DNA from: JACMMS01 sp043758775
GTDB lineage: Bacteria > Pseudomonadota > Gammaproteobacteria > Burkholderiales > Methylophilaceae
DNA length: 59,750 bases
Assembly (NCBI GenBank): GCA_043758775.1
Contig: JAYVMU010000038.1
Coordinates: 1-59,750, forward strand
Direction of reading: 5' to 3'
Below the pieces are notes generated by a model. That model saw only the letters and a list, made by a program, of their open reading frames with translations, had not been told where the DNA came from and ran no database searches. The first letter of the stretch is position 1; each line of letters begins with the position of its first letter. Both the position numbers and the translations under genes were made by a program. This document shows positions 26,832 to 36,477 of this stretch, piece by piece.

Positions 26832-27386
26832 TCACTTGATACTAGCAGAGCACTTTAGCAAATGATAGTAAACACTGCCGGCTTTGCCATGCTTGATAAG
26901 GTCAAACCCATCTACTGCGTGTAAGGCATATTCTGCCTCTACGTATAACAGCCCACTTGCTGAAAAATGCTGATTAAGGTTGGGTAAAATCTTATCTAGC
27001 CATTGTTGCTGATATGGCGGGTCACAAAAAATCACATCAAATTTTTGCTGATTCTTCGCTAAAAAAAGCAGAACGTCCGTTTGAATAATCTGTGCGGTAT
27101 TGGCTTTGAGTATACTTTTATTCTGCATTAAAGCCTGATAGGCAATCGCAGATTTTTCTATCATTACGGCTTGCTTTGCACCGCGTGATAAAGCCTCAAA
27201 ACCCATCACGCCAGTACCAGCAAATAAATCCAAGCAAGCTAAGCCATCAAGCTCTTGCCCCAGCCAATTAAATACGGTTTGGCGCACGCGGTCTGGTGTG
27301 GGACGTAAACCCACCGCGTCTGGAAATTTTAGTAAGCGACTGCGCCATTCGCCGCCACCTATGCGTACTTGGTTAGTTTTACTCAA
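26832..27386 (-). CDS. rsmD: 16S rRNA (guanine966-N2)-methyltransferase
   Basis: Methylates G966 of 16S rRNA in the 30S subunit. It has 184 residues. The N-terminus has the family stretch RIGGGEWRSRLLKFP then LRPTPDRVRQTVFNWL; the SAM-binding motif is CLDLFAGTGVMGFEALSRGA and the catalytic motif DPPY is near residue 121. It lies between the M16 peptidase pair and coaD. The rsmD-coaD pair is widespread. Confidence 0.95.
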   Translation of the reverse strand: MSKTNQVRIGGGEWRSRLLKFPDAVGLRPTPDRVRQTVFNWLGQELDGLACLDLFAGTGVMGFEALSRGAKQAVMIEKSAIAYQALMQNKSILKANTAQIIQTDVLLFLAKNQQKFDVIFCDPPYQQQWLDKILPNLNQHFSASGLLYVEAEYALHAVDGFDLIKHGKAGSVYYHLLKCSASIK

Positions 27387-27449
27387 ATATATAAATCCAC
27401 AACTTTTATCAAAATTAGCGTAATTAATGCAAACTTATTTTATCTACAA

Positions 27450-28793
27450 TTATTTTGATGCCGCGCTAGGTGTGCTAGGTATATCGCTGGCTACGACAAT
27501 TGTTACTAATTTATCTGTTTTAATTCTGCGCGCAAAAGCTTCTTTAATTTGGGCAGCTGTTACCCTCTCCACCTGTGCATTATATGTATCCAGATAATTA
27601 AGCGGCAGTTTGTAAAAGCCAATCACAGAAAGATAATCTAATATCTTAGCATTGCTATCTATGCGCATCGGAAAGCCACCGATAATATTTTGCTTAGCTG
27701 CTTCTAATTCTTTTTCAGTCACACCTCCTGCAATAAACTTATCCAAGGTTTTACGTACTAATTTTAGTGCTTCACCCGCCTGATCTCTTTTTGTTTGTAA
27801 ACCAATTTGAAACGGCCCTAGTTCTGACATTGGCATAAAGTAGCTATACACGCTATACACTAGGCCACGTTTTTCACGAACTTCTTCAGTGAGCCGTGAT
27901 ACAAAGCCGCCGCCACCTAAAATGTAATTACCCACATACAATGGAAATAAATCAGGGTCATTACGCTTAACGCCAGGGTAACCTAATAATATATGTGATT
28001 GAGATGCAGGATGTGCAATAAACTGCTCGTTAGCAGCTGTTGGCAGTGTCACTGGCGGTAATTGTGCAACGGCCGAGGTATGTGGCAGTCCACTCGAAAT
28101 ACGTTCGGCAATCTCATGTGCTTGAGCTACCGTCATATCGCCAATCAGTGCAATCACAGCACCTTTGCTAGTGTAATAAGTATGATAAAAATCTTCCAAG
28201 TCCTCACTCTTAATAATAGCGACAGTTTCTGGTGCACCGCTTTCGTCAAGCGCATAGGGATGATTACCATAAAGCGCGGTCATAAAAGCCTTGTTGGAAA
28301 TGCTTTCTGGTTGTGTAGCAGATTCTTGTATACCTGCAATAATTCGCGCTTTTTCTCGCGTTAGAACTGCATCAGGGAAGTCTGGCTTATGCAAAATATC
28401 ATTAAATATATTCAAAGCTTGCGTTTGTTCGGCTGTTGAACTCAAAGTACGTAATTTGAAGGATGCGCGATCTGCATCAAAATCTCCACCTAATATAGCG
28501 CCAACATCAGCCATCTTATTGGAAATCACTTCGTCTGACATGCCAGCCGCACCAAGTGTCATCATGTATTTAGTGATGCCAGCCAAACCTGATTTGGCTT
28601 TGGTATCTCGGGCACTACCAGCTGCAAAATTAGCGCTAATATCAATAATTGGCAAATCATGATTTTCAACGAAATACACCTCGCTACCTGCTGAGGTCTG
28701 CCATTGCTGTATTTTAAGCGTTGCATTAGCAGTAAAACTGCTAGCTACAGCTAATAATAAAGTTGTGTATTTAATATAGTTTTTTATATTCAT
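27450..28793 (-). CDS. M16-family peptidase-like protein, non-catalytic partner
   Basis: Secreted M16 (pitrilysin) family protein of 447 residues with an N-terminal signal peptide ending near ANA. The fold is clear (LPIIDISANFAAGSARD; GGGGFVSRLTEEVREKRGLVYSVYS), but where the zinc motif HxxEH belongs the sequence reads GITKYMMTLGAAG, with no His or Glu. It therefore cannot bind zinc in the usual way. The neighbouring upstream gene has the intact motif, so the two probably form a periplasmic heterodimer as in mitochondrial processing peptidase-like pairs. The substrate is unknown. Confidence 0.88.
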   Translation of the reverse strand: MNIKNYIKYTTLLLAVASSFTANATLKIQQWQTSAGSEVYFVENHDLPIIDISANFAAGSARDTKAKSGLAGITKYMMTLGAAGMSDEVISNKMADVGAILGGDFDADRASFKLRTLSSTAEQTQALNIFNDILHKPDFPDAVLTREKARIIAGIQESATQPESISNKAFMTALYGNHPYALDESGAPETVAIIKSEDLEDFYHTYYTSKGAVIALIGDMTVAQAHEIAERISSGLPHTSAVAQLPPVTLPTAANEQFIAHPASQSHILLGYPGVKRNDPDLFPLYVGNYILGGGGFVSRLTEEVREKRGLVYSVYSYFMPMSELGPFQIGLQTKRDQAGEALKLVRKTLDKFIAGGVTEKELEAAKQNIIGGFPMRIDSNAKILDYLSVIGFYKLPLNYLDTYNAQVERVTAAQIKEAFARRIKTDKLVTIVVASDIPSTPSAASK

Positions 28794-28871
28794 TCTTTAA
28801 ATCCTAAATATTGATAATGCCAATATCAATTTGATATGTAACTAGGCAAATTCCCAACGAAGACTGTATTT

Positions 28872-30260
28872 TTAATGCGCGCTTGGTCTACCTAATGGCT
28901 TAGCATTCGGATCAATCGGCTGTGGATCTAATGTTGCTACCGTCATATTATCTTTAACTAGATATTTTTTTGCTACCGCTTGTACTTGCTCTGATGTTAC
29001 CGCTTGAATCTTAGCGATAAATTCCTTAGACAATTTCCATGAATAGCCAGTAGTTTCCAAGCTACCAATTTCCATTGCTTGACCAAACATAGAGTCACGT
29101 TTATATACTTCAGAAGCAATGACACTGGCTTTAATACGGTTGAGCTCTTCCTGCGTCACACCAGATACTTTAATTTTTTCTACCTGCTCTAACAAAGCCT
29201 TTTCTAAATCTGCCACCGTTTTACCTTCGCTAGGTGTGCCGTCTAATTCAAACAAACTTTCCCTGCCGCGATTGGTACTGTCATAGCCTGCACTGACATC
29301 AATCGCAATTTGCTGTTCTCGCACTAGCTTCTGGTTCAATCGCGCAGAATCATTACCACTTAAAACACCAGCCAATACTTCCAGCGCATAGGGTTCCCAC
29401 TTTTGCTCGTCCGTTTTAGGCGAATCACTTAAAGTAGGTGCGTGGAAGCCCATTAACAAGTAGGGTAATTTTGCTGGCGCTTTAACCTCCACGCGGCGCT
29501 CACCCTTTTGTACAGGCTCAACTTGCGGTTTTCTAGGTGGCAACTCATGCGCTTTGATAACGCCAAAGTATTGTTTTGCCAGCTTAAATACATCGGCAGC
29601 CTTTACATCACCAACCACTACCACAGTCGCATTATTAGGGGCATACCAAGTTTTATACCAAGCTTGCGCATCTAAATAAGTCATATTCTGCAAATCATTC
29701 ATCCAGCCTATGACTGGCCTATGATAAGGGTGAGCTTGATAAGCCGCTGCCATGAACGCTTCATTCACTTGCGCTTGCGGCTTATCATCGGTGCGCCAGA
29801 GACGCTCTTCCATGACCACTTTAATTTCTTTATCAAACTCTTCTTTAGTCAACTGTAAGTTAGCCATTCGGTCAGCTTCTAGTTTAAAGGCCAGTGGTAA
29901 CTTAGATTTTTCTAGCTGCTGAAAGTAACAAGTGTAATCTTGGGCAGTAAATGCATTCTCTTTACCACCAGCCGCAGCAATTAGGCGCGAAAATTGACCC
30001 GCTGGCACCAATTTTGTACCCTGAAACATCATGTGCTCTAGTGCATGCGCTACTCCAGTTGTGCCGTTATGCTCATCCAGACTACCGGCGCGATACCATA
30101 CTTGTGACACAACTACTGGCGAACGATGATCTTCCTGTACGATCAAATGTAAACCATTGTCTAATTTGAATTCTTGAATATTAGCATCGGCAAAACTGGA
30201 AGCTGCGAATGCGGCCAGCGGCAATGCGGCCAGTATGATTAACCATTGTCGAAAAAGCAC
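28872..30260 (-). CDS. M16-family zinc metallopeptidase, catalytic partner
   Basis: Periplasmic zinc peptidase of 462 residues with a signal peptide (cleavage near FAASSFA). The zinc motif HALEH is followed by MMFQGTKLVPAGQF, with the third ligand expected in the downstream VVMEERLWRTDD region. It lies 78 bases upstream of the inactive partner and is transcribed divergently from ftsY. PqqL/YmxG-like annotations are common for this group. It probably degrades or processes peptides in the periplasm. Confidence 0.9.
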   Translation of the reverse strand: MLFRQWLIILAALPLAAFAASSFADANIQEFKLDNGLHLIVQEDHRSPVVVSQVWYRAGSLDEHNGTTGVAHALEHMMFQGTKLVPAGQFSRLIAAAGGKENAFTAQDYTCYFQQLEKSKLPLAFKLEADRMANLQLTKEEFDKEIKVVMEERLWRTDDKPQAQVNEAFMAAAYQAHPYHRPVIGWMNDLQNMTYLDAQAWYKTWYAPNNATVVVVGDVKAADVFKLAKQYFGVIKAHELPPRKPQVEPVQKGERRVEVKAPAKLPYLLMGFHAPTLSDSPKTDEQKWEPYALEVLAGVLSGNDSARLNQKLVREQQIAIDVSAGYDSTNRGRESLFELDGTPSEGKTVADLEKALLEQVEKIKVSGVTQEELNRIKASVIASEVYKRDSMFGQAMEIGSLETTGYSWKLSKEFIAKIQAVTSEQVQAVAKKYLVKDNMTVATLDPQPIDPNAKPLGRPSAH

Positions 30261-30423
30261 GTTGTTATTCTCCTAAAGTAATGCCAATGATTATAGTGTA
30301 TGTAATGACTAAAACTTATTAACTTAAAGACAAAAGCTTATTCGCTTTAGTTCTACGCACGCATGACAAATTGCGATTAAAATAGAGGCTTCTGAAATAA
30401 GCGTAGCCATATCAAGAATCTTC

Positions 30424-31434
30424 ATGTTTGATTTCTTCAAAAAAAATATCGCCAAAAATACAACCGACACTGCGCCTCAGACCACTGAACCCATTACAGA
30501 CAAATCTAACTCGCCTGTAGAAAAACTGCCCTTCGCAGCACGTCTAAAACAAGGCTTATCCAAGACCAGAAAACAATTAAGCAACCAGCTTGCTGGATTA
30601 TTTGGTGGTGGAAAAATTGATGCCGAGGTTTATGAAGAGCTAGAAACGATTTTGCTGACATCCGATATTGGCGTAGCAGCTACAGAACACCTTTTAGCGC
30701 AATTAAAACAACGAGTCAAACGCGACAATCTGCAAGACACTACTGAACTCAAAGGCGCGTTAAAAGCTGCATTGCTAGAATTGCTGCTGCCACTAGAACA
30801 ACCGCTAGTCACAGGCGGCCATAAACCTTATGTGATTATGCTGGCTGGCGTGAATGGTGCGGGGAAAACCACCACTATTGGTAAATTGGCGAATTTATTT
30901 CAAGCGCAAGGTAAATCGGTGCTGATTGCCGCTGGTGATACGTTTAGAGCGGCCGCGCGCGAACAACTGCAAGTATGGGGTGAACGCAACAATGTGCATG
31001 TAGTCGCAGCAGAGTCTGGCGATCCCGCTGCCGTCATTTTTGATGCAGTCAATTCTGCCAAGGCCAAGAACATTGATATTGTCCTAGCTGATACGGCGGG
31101 ACGTTTGCCAACACAAATGCATTTAATGGATGAAATTGCAAAAGTGCAACGTGTCATCAACAAGACGCATATTGGTGCACCGCACGAAATATTATTGGTA
31201 CTAGACGCGAACACTGGTCAAAACGCGGTTATGCAAGTAAAAGCGTTTGACGATGTGCTAAAAGTCACCGGCCTAGTACTCAGCAAGCTGGATGGCACCG
31301 CTAAAGGTGGCGTGATTGCTGCGATTGCGCAAGCGCGGCCGATTCCTATTCGCTTTATTGGCATAGGCGAAACCATAGACGATTTACGCGAGTTTAAGGC
31401 CGCAGATTTTGTTGATGCCTTGTTTGACGATTAA
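30424..31434 (+). CDS. ftsY: Signal recognition particle receptor FtsY
   Basis: GTPase that docks ribosome-SRP complexes at the inner membrane. It has 336 residues. The acidic N-terminal A domain is short (about 1-35), then the N domain (LKQGLSKTRKQLSNQLAGLF) and the G domain with GVNGAGKTTTIGKLA, DTFRAAAREQL, DTAGRLPTQ and LSKLDGTAKGG. It is divergent from the M16 pair and is followed by ftsE 26 bases on. Confidence 0.96.
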   Translation: MFDFFKKNIAKNTTDTAPQTTEPITDKSNSPVEKLPFAARLKQGLSKTRKQLSNQLAGLFGGGKIDAEVYEELETILLTSDIGVAATEHLLAQLKQRVKRDNLQDTTELKGALKAALLELLLPLEQPLVTGGHKPYVIMLAGVNGAGKTTTIGKLANLFQAQGKSVLIAAGDTFRAAAREQLQVWGERNNVHVVAAESGDPAAVIFDAVNSAKAKNIDIVLADTAGRLPTQMHLMDEIAKVQRVINKTHIGAPHEILLVLDANTGQNAVMQVKAFDDVLKVTGLVLSKLDGTAKGGVIAAIAQARPIPIRFIGIGETIDDLREFKAADFVDALFDD

Positions 31435-31460
31435 CCTAATAATTAACGTTATAATAAATC

Positions 31461-32156
31461 ATGATTCAATTTGACCAAGTAGGTAAACGCTATCCTGGCA
31501 GCATGGATGCCCTACAAAATGTGACGTTTTCTATCGGACCAGGTGAACTGGTCTTTGTCACCGGCCATTCAGGTGCGGGTAAAAGTACTTTACTAAAACT
31601 GATAGCAGCAATTGAGCGCCCCACTTCCGGCACAGTATTAATCAGCAATCAAAACGTGAATAAACTCCGCGCCTCAGCGCTGCCCTATTTACGCCGGAAA
31701 TTTGGTCTAGTGTTTCAAGACCACAAACTACTTTACGACCGTAACTGCTTTCAGAACATCGCGCTACCTTTACATATAAATGGCTTAACCGGCACTGAAG
31801 CCAATAAGCGCATACGAGCTGCGCTAGATAAAGTGGGCCTACTAGATAAAGAAAAAGCCATGCCAATTACGCTCTCCGGTGGCGAGCAGCAACGCTTAGC
31901 CATTGCACGCGCGGTGGTAAGCCGTCCTTCTATTCTCATCGCGGATGAGCCGACTGGCAACCTCGATGCGAATTATGCGGCGGATATCATGCAATTATTT
32001 TATGCGTTTCAACAAGTAGGCGTAACAGTGATTGTCGCGACGCATGATGCACATGCCATGTCTGCCACGCACGATAAAGTCTTGCACTTAGAACATGGAA
32101 AACTAACGCAGGGCAGTTCCAGCAACGTTAATACTATGAGGGTTGAGTCAGCATGA
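31461..32156 (+). CDS. ftsE: Cell division ATP-binding protein FtsE
   Basis: ABC ATPase that with FtsX controls septal peptidoglycan hydrolysis. It has 231 residues. Walker A is GHSGAGKST, the signature LSGGEQQRLAIARA, Walker B ILIADEPTGNLD and the H-loop VATHD. Its last four bases overlap the start of ftsX (ATGA-type), so translation is coupled. Confidence 0.96.
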   Translation: MIQFDQVGKRYPGSMDALQNVTFSIGPGELVFVTGHSGAGKSTLLKLIAAIERPTSGTVLISNQNVNKLRASALPYLRRKFGLVFQDHKLLYDRNCFQNIALPLHINGLTGTEANKRIRAALDKVGLLDKEKAMPITLSGGEQQRLAIARAVVSRPSILIADEPTGNLDANYAADIMQLFYAFQQVGVTVIVATHDAHAMSATHDKVLHLEHGKLTQGSSSNVNTMRVESA

Positions 32157-33061
32157 TAAGGAATTGGCTAAATCGTCATATGCAAGCAGTAAAACAAGAA
32201 TTAGTACGCTTGGCTAAGCACAAAGGTGCCACATTCATTATGTGTGGCGTGATTGGCGTGACTTTATGCCTGCCAAGCCTGTTTTATGTGGCTACCAGTA
32301 ACCTCAACCGCTTGGTAGGTGGCGTAAAAACTGAATCACAGATCAGTGTATTTTTAAAACTGAATGTTAACGCCGATAAAATTTCGCAGATTGAGCAAGA
32401 ACTCAAAGGCAATGCAGATATCGCCAGCTATCACTTAGTCACCAAAGAACAGGCGTGGCAACAGTTACAGCAAACGGAAAGTGCTACGAGCATCGCCTCT
32501 ACATTGGATAAAAATCCCTTACCAGATGCATTCTTTATCAGCCCAAAATCGCTACTACCAGAGACTATCGCCCAATTACAAACCACCTTGCAGAAAATTG
32601 ATGGTGTAGACAAAACACTCATAGATTCCAACTGGATTAAACGCCTAAATGGCTTGCTGCAATTAAGTAATAAAGTAATTCTAGTGTTAGCCGGGCTACT
32701 AGGGTTTGCACTGATTGCAGTAATAGGCAACACCATACGTATGCAAATCCTCACGCAGCGCGCAGAGATTGAAGTCAGTCAACTCATAGGCGCCACCAAC
32801 GGCTTTATTCGTTGCCCGTTCCTTTACGCAGGCGCGTTCTATGGCTTCGGTGGCGGAGTCATTGCCTGCTTATTGCTCGCTACAGTAATTATGTTTTTCA
32901 ATGCATCAGTAGCAAAAATCGCCATTGAATACGGCAGTAGCTTTAGTCTGAGTTTGGCTAACTTTCAGTTAAATATCGCGATTATTGTCATCGCCACCGT
33001 GCTTGGCTGGCTGGCTTCTTACCTTGCGGTCAATCACTCACTCAAAAGTAACGCAATCTAG
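32153..33061 (+). CDS. ftsX: Cell division protein FtsX
   Basis: Inner-membrane partner of FtsE; relays ATPase activity to peptidoglycan hydrolase activators in the periplasm. It has 302 residues: one N-terminal membrane segment (about 26-46), a periplasmic domain to about 165, then three more segments (LSNKVILVLAGLLGFALIAV and two towards the end). It ends the ftsYEX operon. In many gammaproteobacteria rpoH follows; here a convergent unrelated operon does. Confidence 0.94.
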   Translation: MIRNWLNRHMQAVKQELVRLAKHKGATFIMCGVIGVTLCLPSLFYVATSNLNRLVGGVKTESQISVFLKLNVNADKISQIEQELKGNADIASYHLVTKEQAWQQLQQTESATSIASTLDKNPLPDAFFISPKSLLPETIAQLQTTLQKIDGVDKTLIDSNWIKRLNGLLQLSNKVILVLAGLLGFALIAVIGNTIRMQILTQRAEIEVSQLIGATNGFIRCPFLYAGAFYGFGGGVIACLLLATVIMFFNASVAKIAIEYGSSFSLSLANFQLNIAIIVIATVLGWLASYLAVNHSLKSNAI

Positions 33062-33081
33062 GAACTTCCAAGCATTAAATA

Positions 33082-33111
33082 TTAGGCGCTCATAATTTCA
33101 AGTACGCCTAA
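33082..33111. terminator. Weak stem-loop between convergent ftsX and iorB
   Basis: TTAGGCG (33082-33088) pairs with CGCCTAA (33105-33111) across a 16-base loop. There is no T-run on the plus strand. It may be a weak terminator between the two converging operons. Confidence 0.3.
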
Positions 33112-33118
33112 GACAAAC

Positions 33119-35338
33119 TTAAGTAAGTTGGATGGGCAACTTACGCACCCGTTTACCACTCGCCGCAAACACAGCATTCGCCACAGCTGGCGCTAATGCA
33201 GAGGTTCCAGGCTCACCAATACCACCGGGACTCTCGGTACTGGGCATCAAATAGACTTCTACTTTCGGTGCCTCATTCATGCGTAGCACGCGGTAATTGT
33301 GGAAGTTACTTTGCTCCACGCGACCATCTTTAAAGGTAATTTCACCCCACAATACAGCGCTAATACCAAACATCACACCACCTTCCATTTGCGCTTTCAC
33401 TGTATCTGGATTAACCACCATGCCACAATCTACCGCACTCACCACACGGGTTACTGTCACTTCGTTATCTTTTGACACAACCACCTCTGCCACTTGGGCA
33501 ATGTAGCTGCCAAAGGCAAATAATAATGAAATGCCACGCCCGGCCGTGCCTTCTTTTGGCTGTGTTAATGGCTGACTCCAATTGGCTTTCTCTGCTGCCA
33601 ACTCCAATATAGCTTTAGCTCTAGGCGAAGCTACTAGCAGGTTACGTCGATATTCAAATGGATCTTTTTTAGCTTTAGCTGCGAGTTCATCAATAAAGCT
33701 TTCCACAACAAATACATTATGCGTTGGGCCTACACCACGCCAGAATGCAGTTAAAAACGGTGGCTCATGTCGCACATAACTGACCTGCACATTGGGAATT
33801 GCATATTGCACGTCGGTCGCGGCCTCTACCGCGTCAGGGTCAACACCATCTTTTACCGCCGCAGGAAAAAAACGCGACATGATAGACGAGCCAGTAATGT
33901 GGTGACTCCACGCCTCTGGCATGCCGTTGCTATCTAATGAAGCGGAAATACGGTCATAGTAGTAAGGGCGATACATATCATGCTGAATATCTTCTTCGCG
34001 TGACCAAACAAGTTTGACCGGGCCTTTCACTTGTTTAGCAATTTGTACTGCTTGAACCACACAATCGACTTCTAAACGGCGACCAAAACCACCGCCTAGC
34101 AATTGATTATGCACATGGATTTTTTCATTGGGCAAGCCAGTCAACTTAGCCACGGCACCCAGCACAAAAGTTGGCACTTGCGTACCCAACCATACATCAC
34201 AGCTATCGGCCTGCAGATACACCGTGCAGTTCATCGGTTCCATGGTGGCATGAGCTAAAAACGGCAATTCGTAAACTGCATCCAGCTTATTGTTCGACTT
34301 TGCTATTAACGCAGTCGCCTCACCGGTTTTTTTAGCGATGGCGCCTGTCGCTTTAGAAGCTTCAGCGATATCTTTCAACAAGCTAGCTGTAGAGAATGTT
34401 GCGTTAGCGCCTTCAACCCATTTGATATCCAGTGCAGCCAGACCTTGTTTGGCTGCCCACATGTGATCAGCTACTACCGCAACCGCATCATCTAGCTTCA
34501 CAATTTGACGCACGCCTTTAATGGCTTTTGCTTTTTCATCTGCGACAGAAGCTAACTTACCGCCAAACACGGGGCAAGCCGCGACCGCGGCAATCTTCAT
34601 ATTCGGCACTTTAATGTCAATACCAAATATGGCATTGCCATTCACTTTATCTGGGCCATCCAACCGATGTGCTGGCGTACCAATCAGCTTGAAATTTTTA
34701 GGGTCTTTTAACACTACTTGCGTTGGCACTGGCAACAATGCCGCCTTGCTGACTAAAGCACCATAAGCTAATTGCTTGGCTACTTGTTTATTGGCGGCAT
34801 CATAATAAACCACGCCATTTTCTGCACGACAAGCAGAAGGGTCTACTTTCCACTCATTCGCTGCTGCAGAAATCAGCATCATACGCGCTGCCGCACCAAC
34901 CTCACGTAACGGTTTCCATGCACCACGCACTGAGGTTGAGCCACCCGTGACTTGGGCACCTATAATCGGATCAGCATACAATTTATCATTTGGTGGCGCA
35001 GCCACTAGCTTCACTTTAGAGACATCTATCTCTAATTCCTCTGCAATCAACATAGGCATAGCGGTATACGTGCCCTGCCCCATCTCAACCTTATGCGCAA
35101 CGATGGTCACTAAGCCATTTTGGTCAATATGGATAAAAGCATTCGGCCTGAACTCAGCCGCTATATTAGTCTTGCTATAAGCTTTGCCGGAGAAATGGAA
35201 GCTTAACAATAAGCCTAACCCCAAGCCTGATGATATCTTTAAAAAATTCCGTCTGCTTTCAGAATCAATATTGTCATCTAGCTTTTGAATACTGATAGCC
35301 TGCGTAGCAAGCTGCTGGTTTAAGTCGATAAGTTTCAT
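33119..35338 (-). CDS. iorB: Molybdenum hydroxylase large subunit (isoquinoline 1-oxidoreductase beta type)
   Basis: Catalytic, molybdopterin-binding subunit of a xanthine-oxidase-family hydroxylase, 739 residues, normal for IorB. A twin-arginine stretch SRRNFLK at about 29-34 and a hydrophobic segment after it predict Tat export, so the enzyme should face the periplasm. Family blocks are LLGGGFGRRLEVDCVVQ, TAFWRGVGPTHN, and the GGIGEPGTSALAPAVANA near the C-terminus with the catalytic Glu. It directly follows the iron-sulfur subunit (two-base gap). The substrate is unknown; relatives oxidise N-heterocycles or aldehydes. Electrons normally go to a cytochrome or the membrane chain; no such partner is seen here. 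Confidence 0.9.
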   Translation of the reverse strand: MKLIDLNQQLATQAISIQKLDDNIDSESRRNFLKISSGLGLGLLLSFHFSGKAYSKTNIAAEFRPNAFIHIDQNGLVTIVAHKVEMGQGTYTAMPMLIAEELEIDVSKVKLVAAPPNDKLYADPIIGAQVTGGSTSVRGAWKPLREVGAAARMMLISAAANEWKVDPSACRAENGVVYYDAANKQVAKQLAYGALVSKAALLPVPTQVVLKDPKNFKLIGTPAHRLDGPDKVNGNAIFGIDIKVPNMKIAAVAACPVFGGKLASVADEKAKAIKGVRQIVKLDDAVAVVADHMWAAKQGLAALDIKWVEGANATFSTASLLKDIAEASKATGAIAKKTGEATALIAKSNNKLDAVYELPFLAHATMEPMNCTVYLQADSCDVWLGTQVPTFVLGAVAKLTGLPNEKIHVHNQLLGGGFGRRLEVDCVVQAVQIAKQVKGPVKLVWSREEDIQHDMYRPYYYDRISASLDSNGMPEAWSHHITGSSIMSRFFPAAVKDGVDPDAVEAATDVQYAIPNVQVSYVRHEPPFLTAFWRGVGPTHNVFVVESFIDELAAKAKKDPFEYRRNLLVASPRAKAILELAAEKANWSQPLTQPKEGTAGRGISLLFAFGSYIAQVAEVVVSKDNEVTVTRVVSAVDCGMVVNPDTVKAQMEGGVMFGISAVLWGEITFKDGRVEQSNFHNYRVLRMNEAPKVEVYLMPSTESPGGIGEPGTSALAPAVANAVFAASGKRVRKLPIQLT

Positions 35339-35340
35339 GA

Positions 35341-35832
35341 TTAAGCCTCAACTTTCGAGCTGTCACTCGCATGTTTAGTCGATGTCGCCGCCGCCATTTT
35401 AATGGCGGTCTTAACGCGCATATAGGTACCGCAACGGCAAATATTGCCTGCCATCGCGCTATCGATATCGGCATCCGTAGGCGCATGATTTTGTTCAAGC
35501 AGAGCAACGGCCGACATTATTTGACCTGACTGACAGTAGCCACACTGCACCACTTCTGTTGCTATCCATGCTTCTTGTACGCGTTTGCCAACTTCCGTCG
35601 CACCAATAGCCTCAATAGTCGTGATTTTCTTACCTGCTGCCGCCGATACCGGCGTCACGCATGAGCGAATCGGCTGGCCATCCAGATGTACCGTACATGC
35701 ACCACACAACGACATGCCGCAGCCAAACTTGGTGCCGGTAAAACCAATCACATCACGTATCGCCCATAACACCGGCATATCGTCTGTAATGTCCAGCGCA
35801 TGTACTTTGCCATTTACGTTTAAGTTAATCAT
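35341..35832 (-). CDS. iorA: Molybdenum hydroxylase iron-sulfur subunit (isoquinoline 1-oxidoreductase alpha type)
   Basis: Small subunit with two [2Fe-2S] clusters that takes electrons from the Mo site. It has 163 residues. The plant-type ferredoxin cluster is CGMSLCGACTVHLDG with the fourth Cys in IRSCVTP; the second cluster is in CGYCQSGQ and CRCGTYMR. It has no signal of its own and is presumably carried out with IorB by the Tat system. The gene is followed two bases later by iorB. Confidence 0.94.
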   Translation of the reverse strand: MINLNVNGKVHALDITDDMPVLWAIRDVIGFTGTKFGCGMSLCGACTVHLDGQPIRSCVTPVSAAAGKKITTIEAIGATEVGKRVQEAWIATEVVQCGYCQSGQIMSAVALLEQNHAPTDADIDSAMAGNICRCGTYMRVKTAIKMAAATSTKHASDSSKVEA

Positions 35833-35855
35833 CAGCTTCTCTTTTCAAAAATTAG

Positions 35856-36476
35856 TTAATTATTTAATTTTTCTGCATCTGCTGGTGAGTCGATATCGAG
35901 CAACACACCATCATCTGGACTTGTAATTTTTGTTATCAGCGCTGCGTCACGTTGTATCAAATGTTTGGCACCAGCATCACCTTGTAGCTGAATTAATTCG
36001 TCAAAATACAAGGTAGAAAAACCTACTGGATGACCTCTAAATTCTTTGTAATAAGGTGCTGCCAGTTTCTTACCGTTATCGGTATCGACAGTAATCGCAT
36101 CACGCACCTGGCTAATGATTGGCGCCGAAACTTTAGGCATATCTGCCAAGCCTATCAGCCATCCACTAGCCTCTGCATTGGCTTTTACGCCACACGCCAG
36201 ACTAGCTGCCATTCCTTCCAACGCGCTTTCACATATTTTCCAATTAATCTTTGCCGCTTGTTGTATGGTTAATTCACTATTCACTAATGCTTTTAAATCA
36301 CTGCTTTCAGCGTTAATCACCAGCGTGACTCGTTCAAACACACTGAGCCATGGCAACAGACTATGCATAATCAATGGCTTAAAACAGCCATTGATTTCAA
36401 TCGCATGTGCTAGCTTTTGTGTACCAAAACGTCTTGCAAAACCAGCCGCCAACAATACCGCAGCAACTTGAGCCAT
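35856..36476 (-). CDS. mocA: Molybdenum cofactor cytidylyltransferase-like (MocA/NTP transferase)
   Basis: NTP transferase of about 206 residues that would form the molybdopterin cytosine dinucleotide cofactor for the downstream enzyme. The N-terminal motif is VLLAAGFARRFGTQKL, with GLADMPKVSAPII in the middle (LxDxP metal motif) and GHPVGFST further on. I start at the ATG at 36476, one base after the end of xdhC; an upstream frame overlapping xdhC is unlikely. Its place between xdhC and iorA supports the role. Confidence 0.86.
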   Translation of the reverse strand: MAQVAAVLLAAGFARRFGTQKLAHAIEINGCFKPLIMHSLLPWLSVFERVTLVINAESSDLKALVNSELTIQQAAKINWKICESALEGMAASLACGVKANAEASGWLIGLADMPKVSAPIISQVRDAITVDTDNGKKLAAPYYKEFRGHPVGFSTLYFDELIQLQGDAGAKHLIQRDAALITKITSPDDGVLLDIDSPADAEKLNN

Positions 36477-36477
36477 T

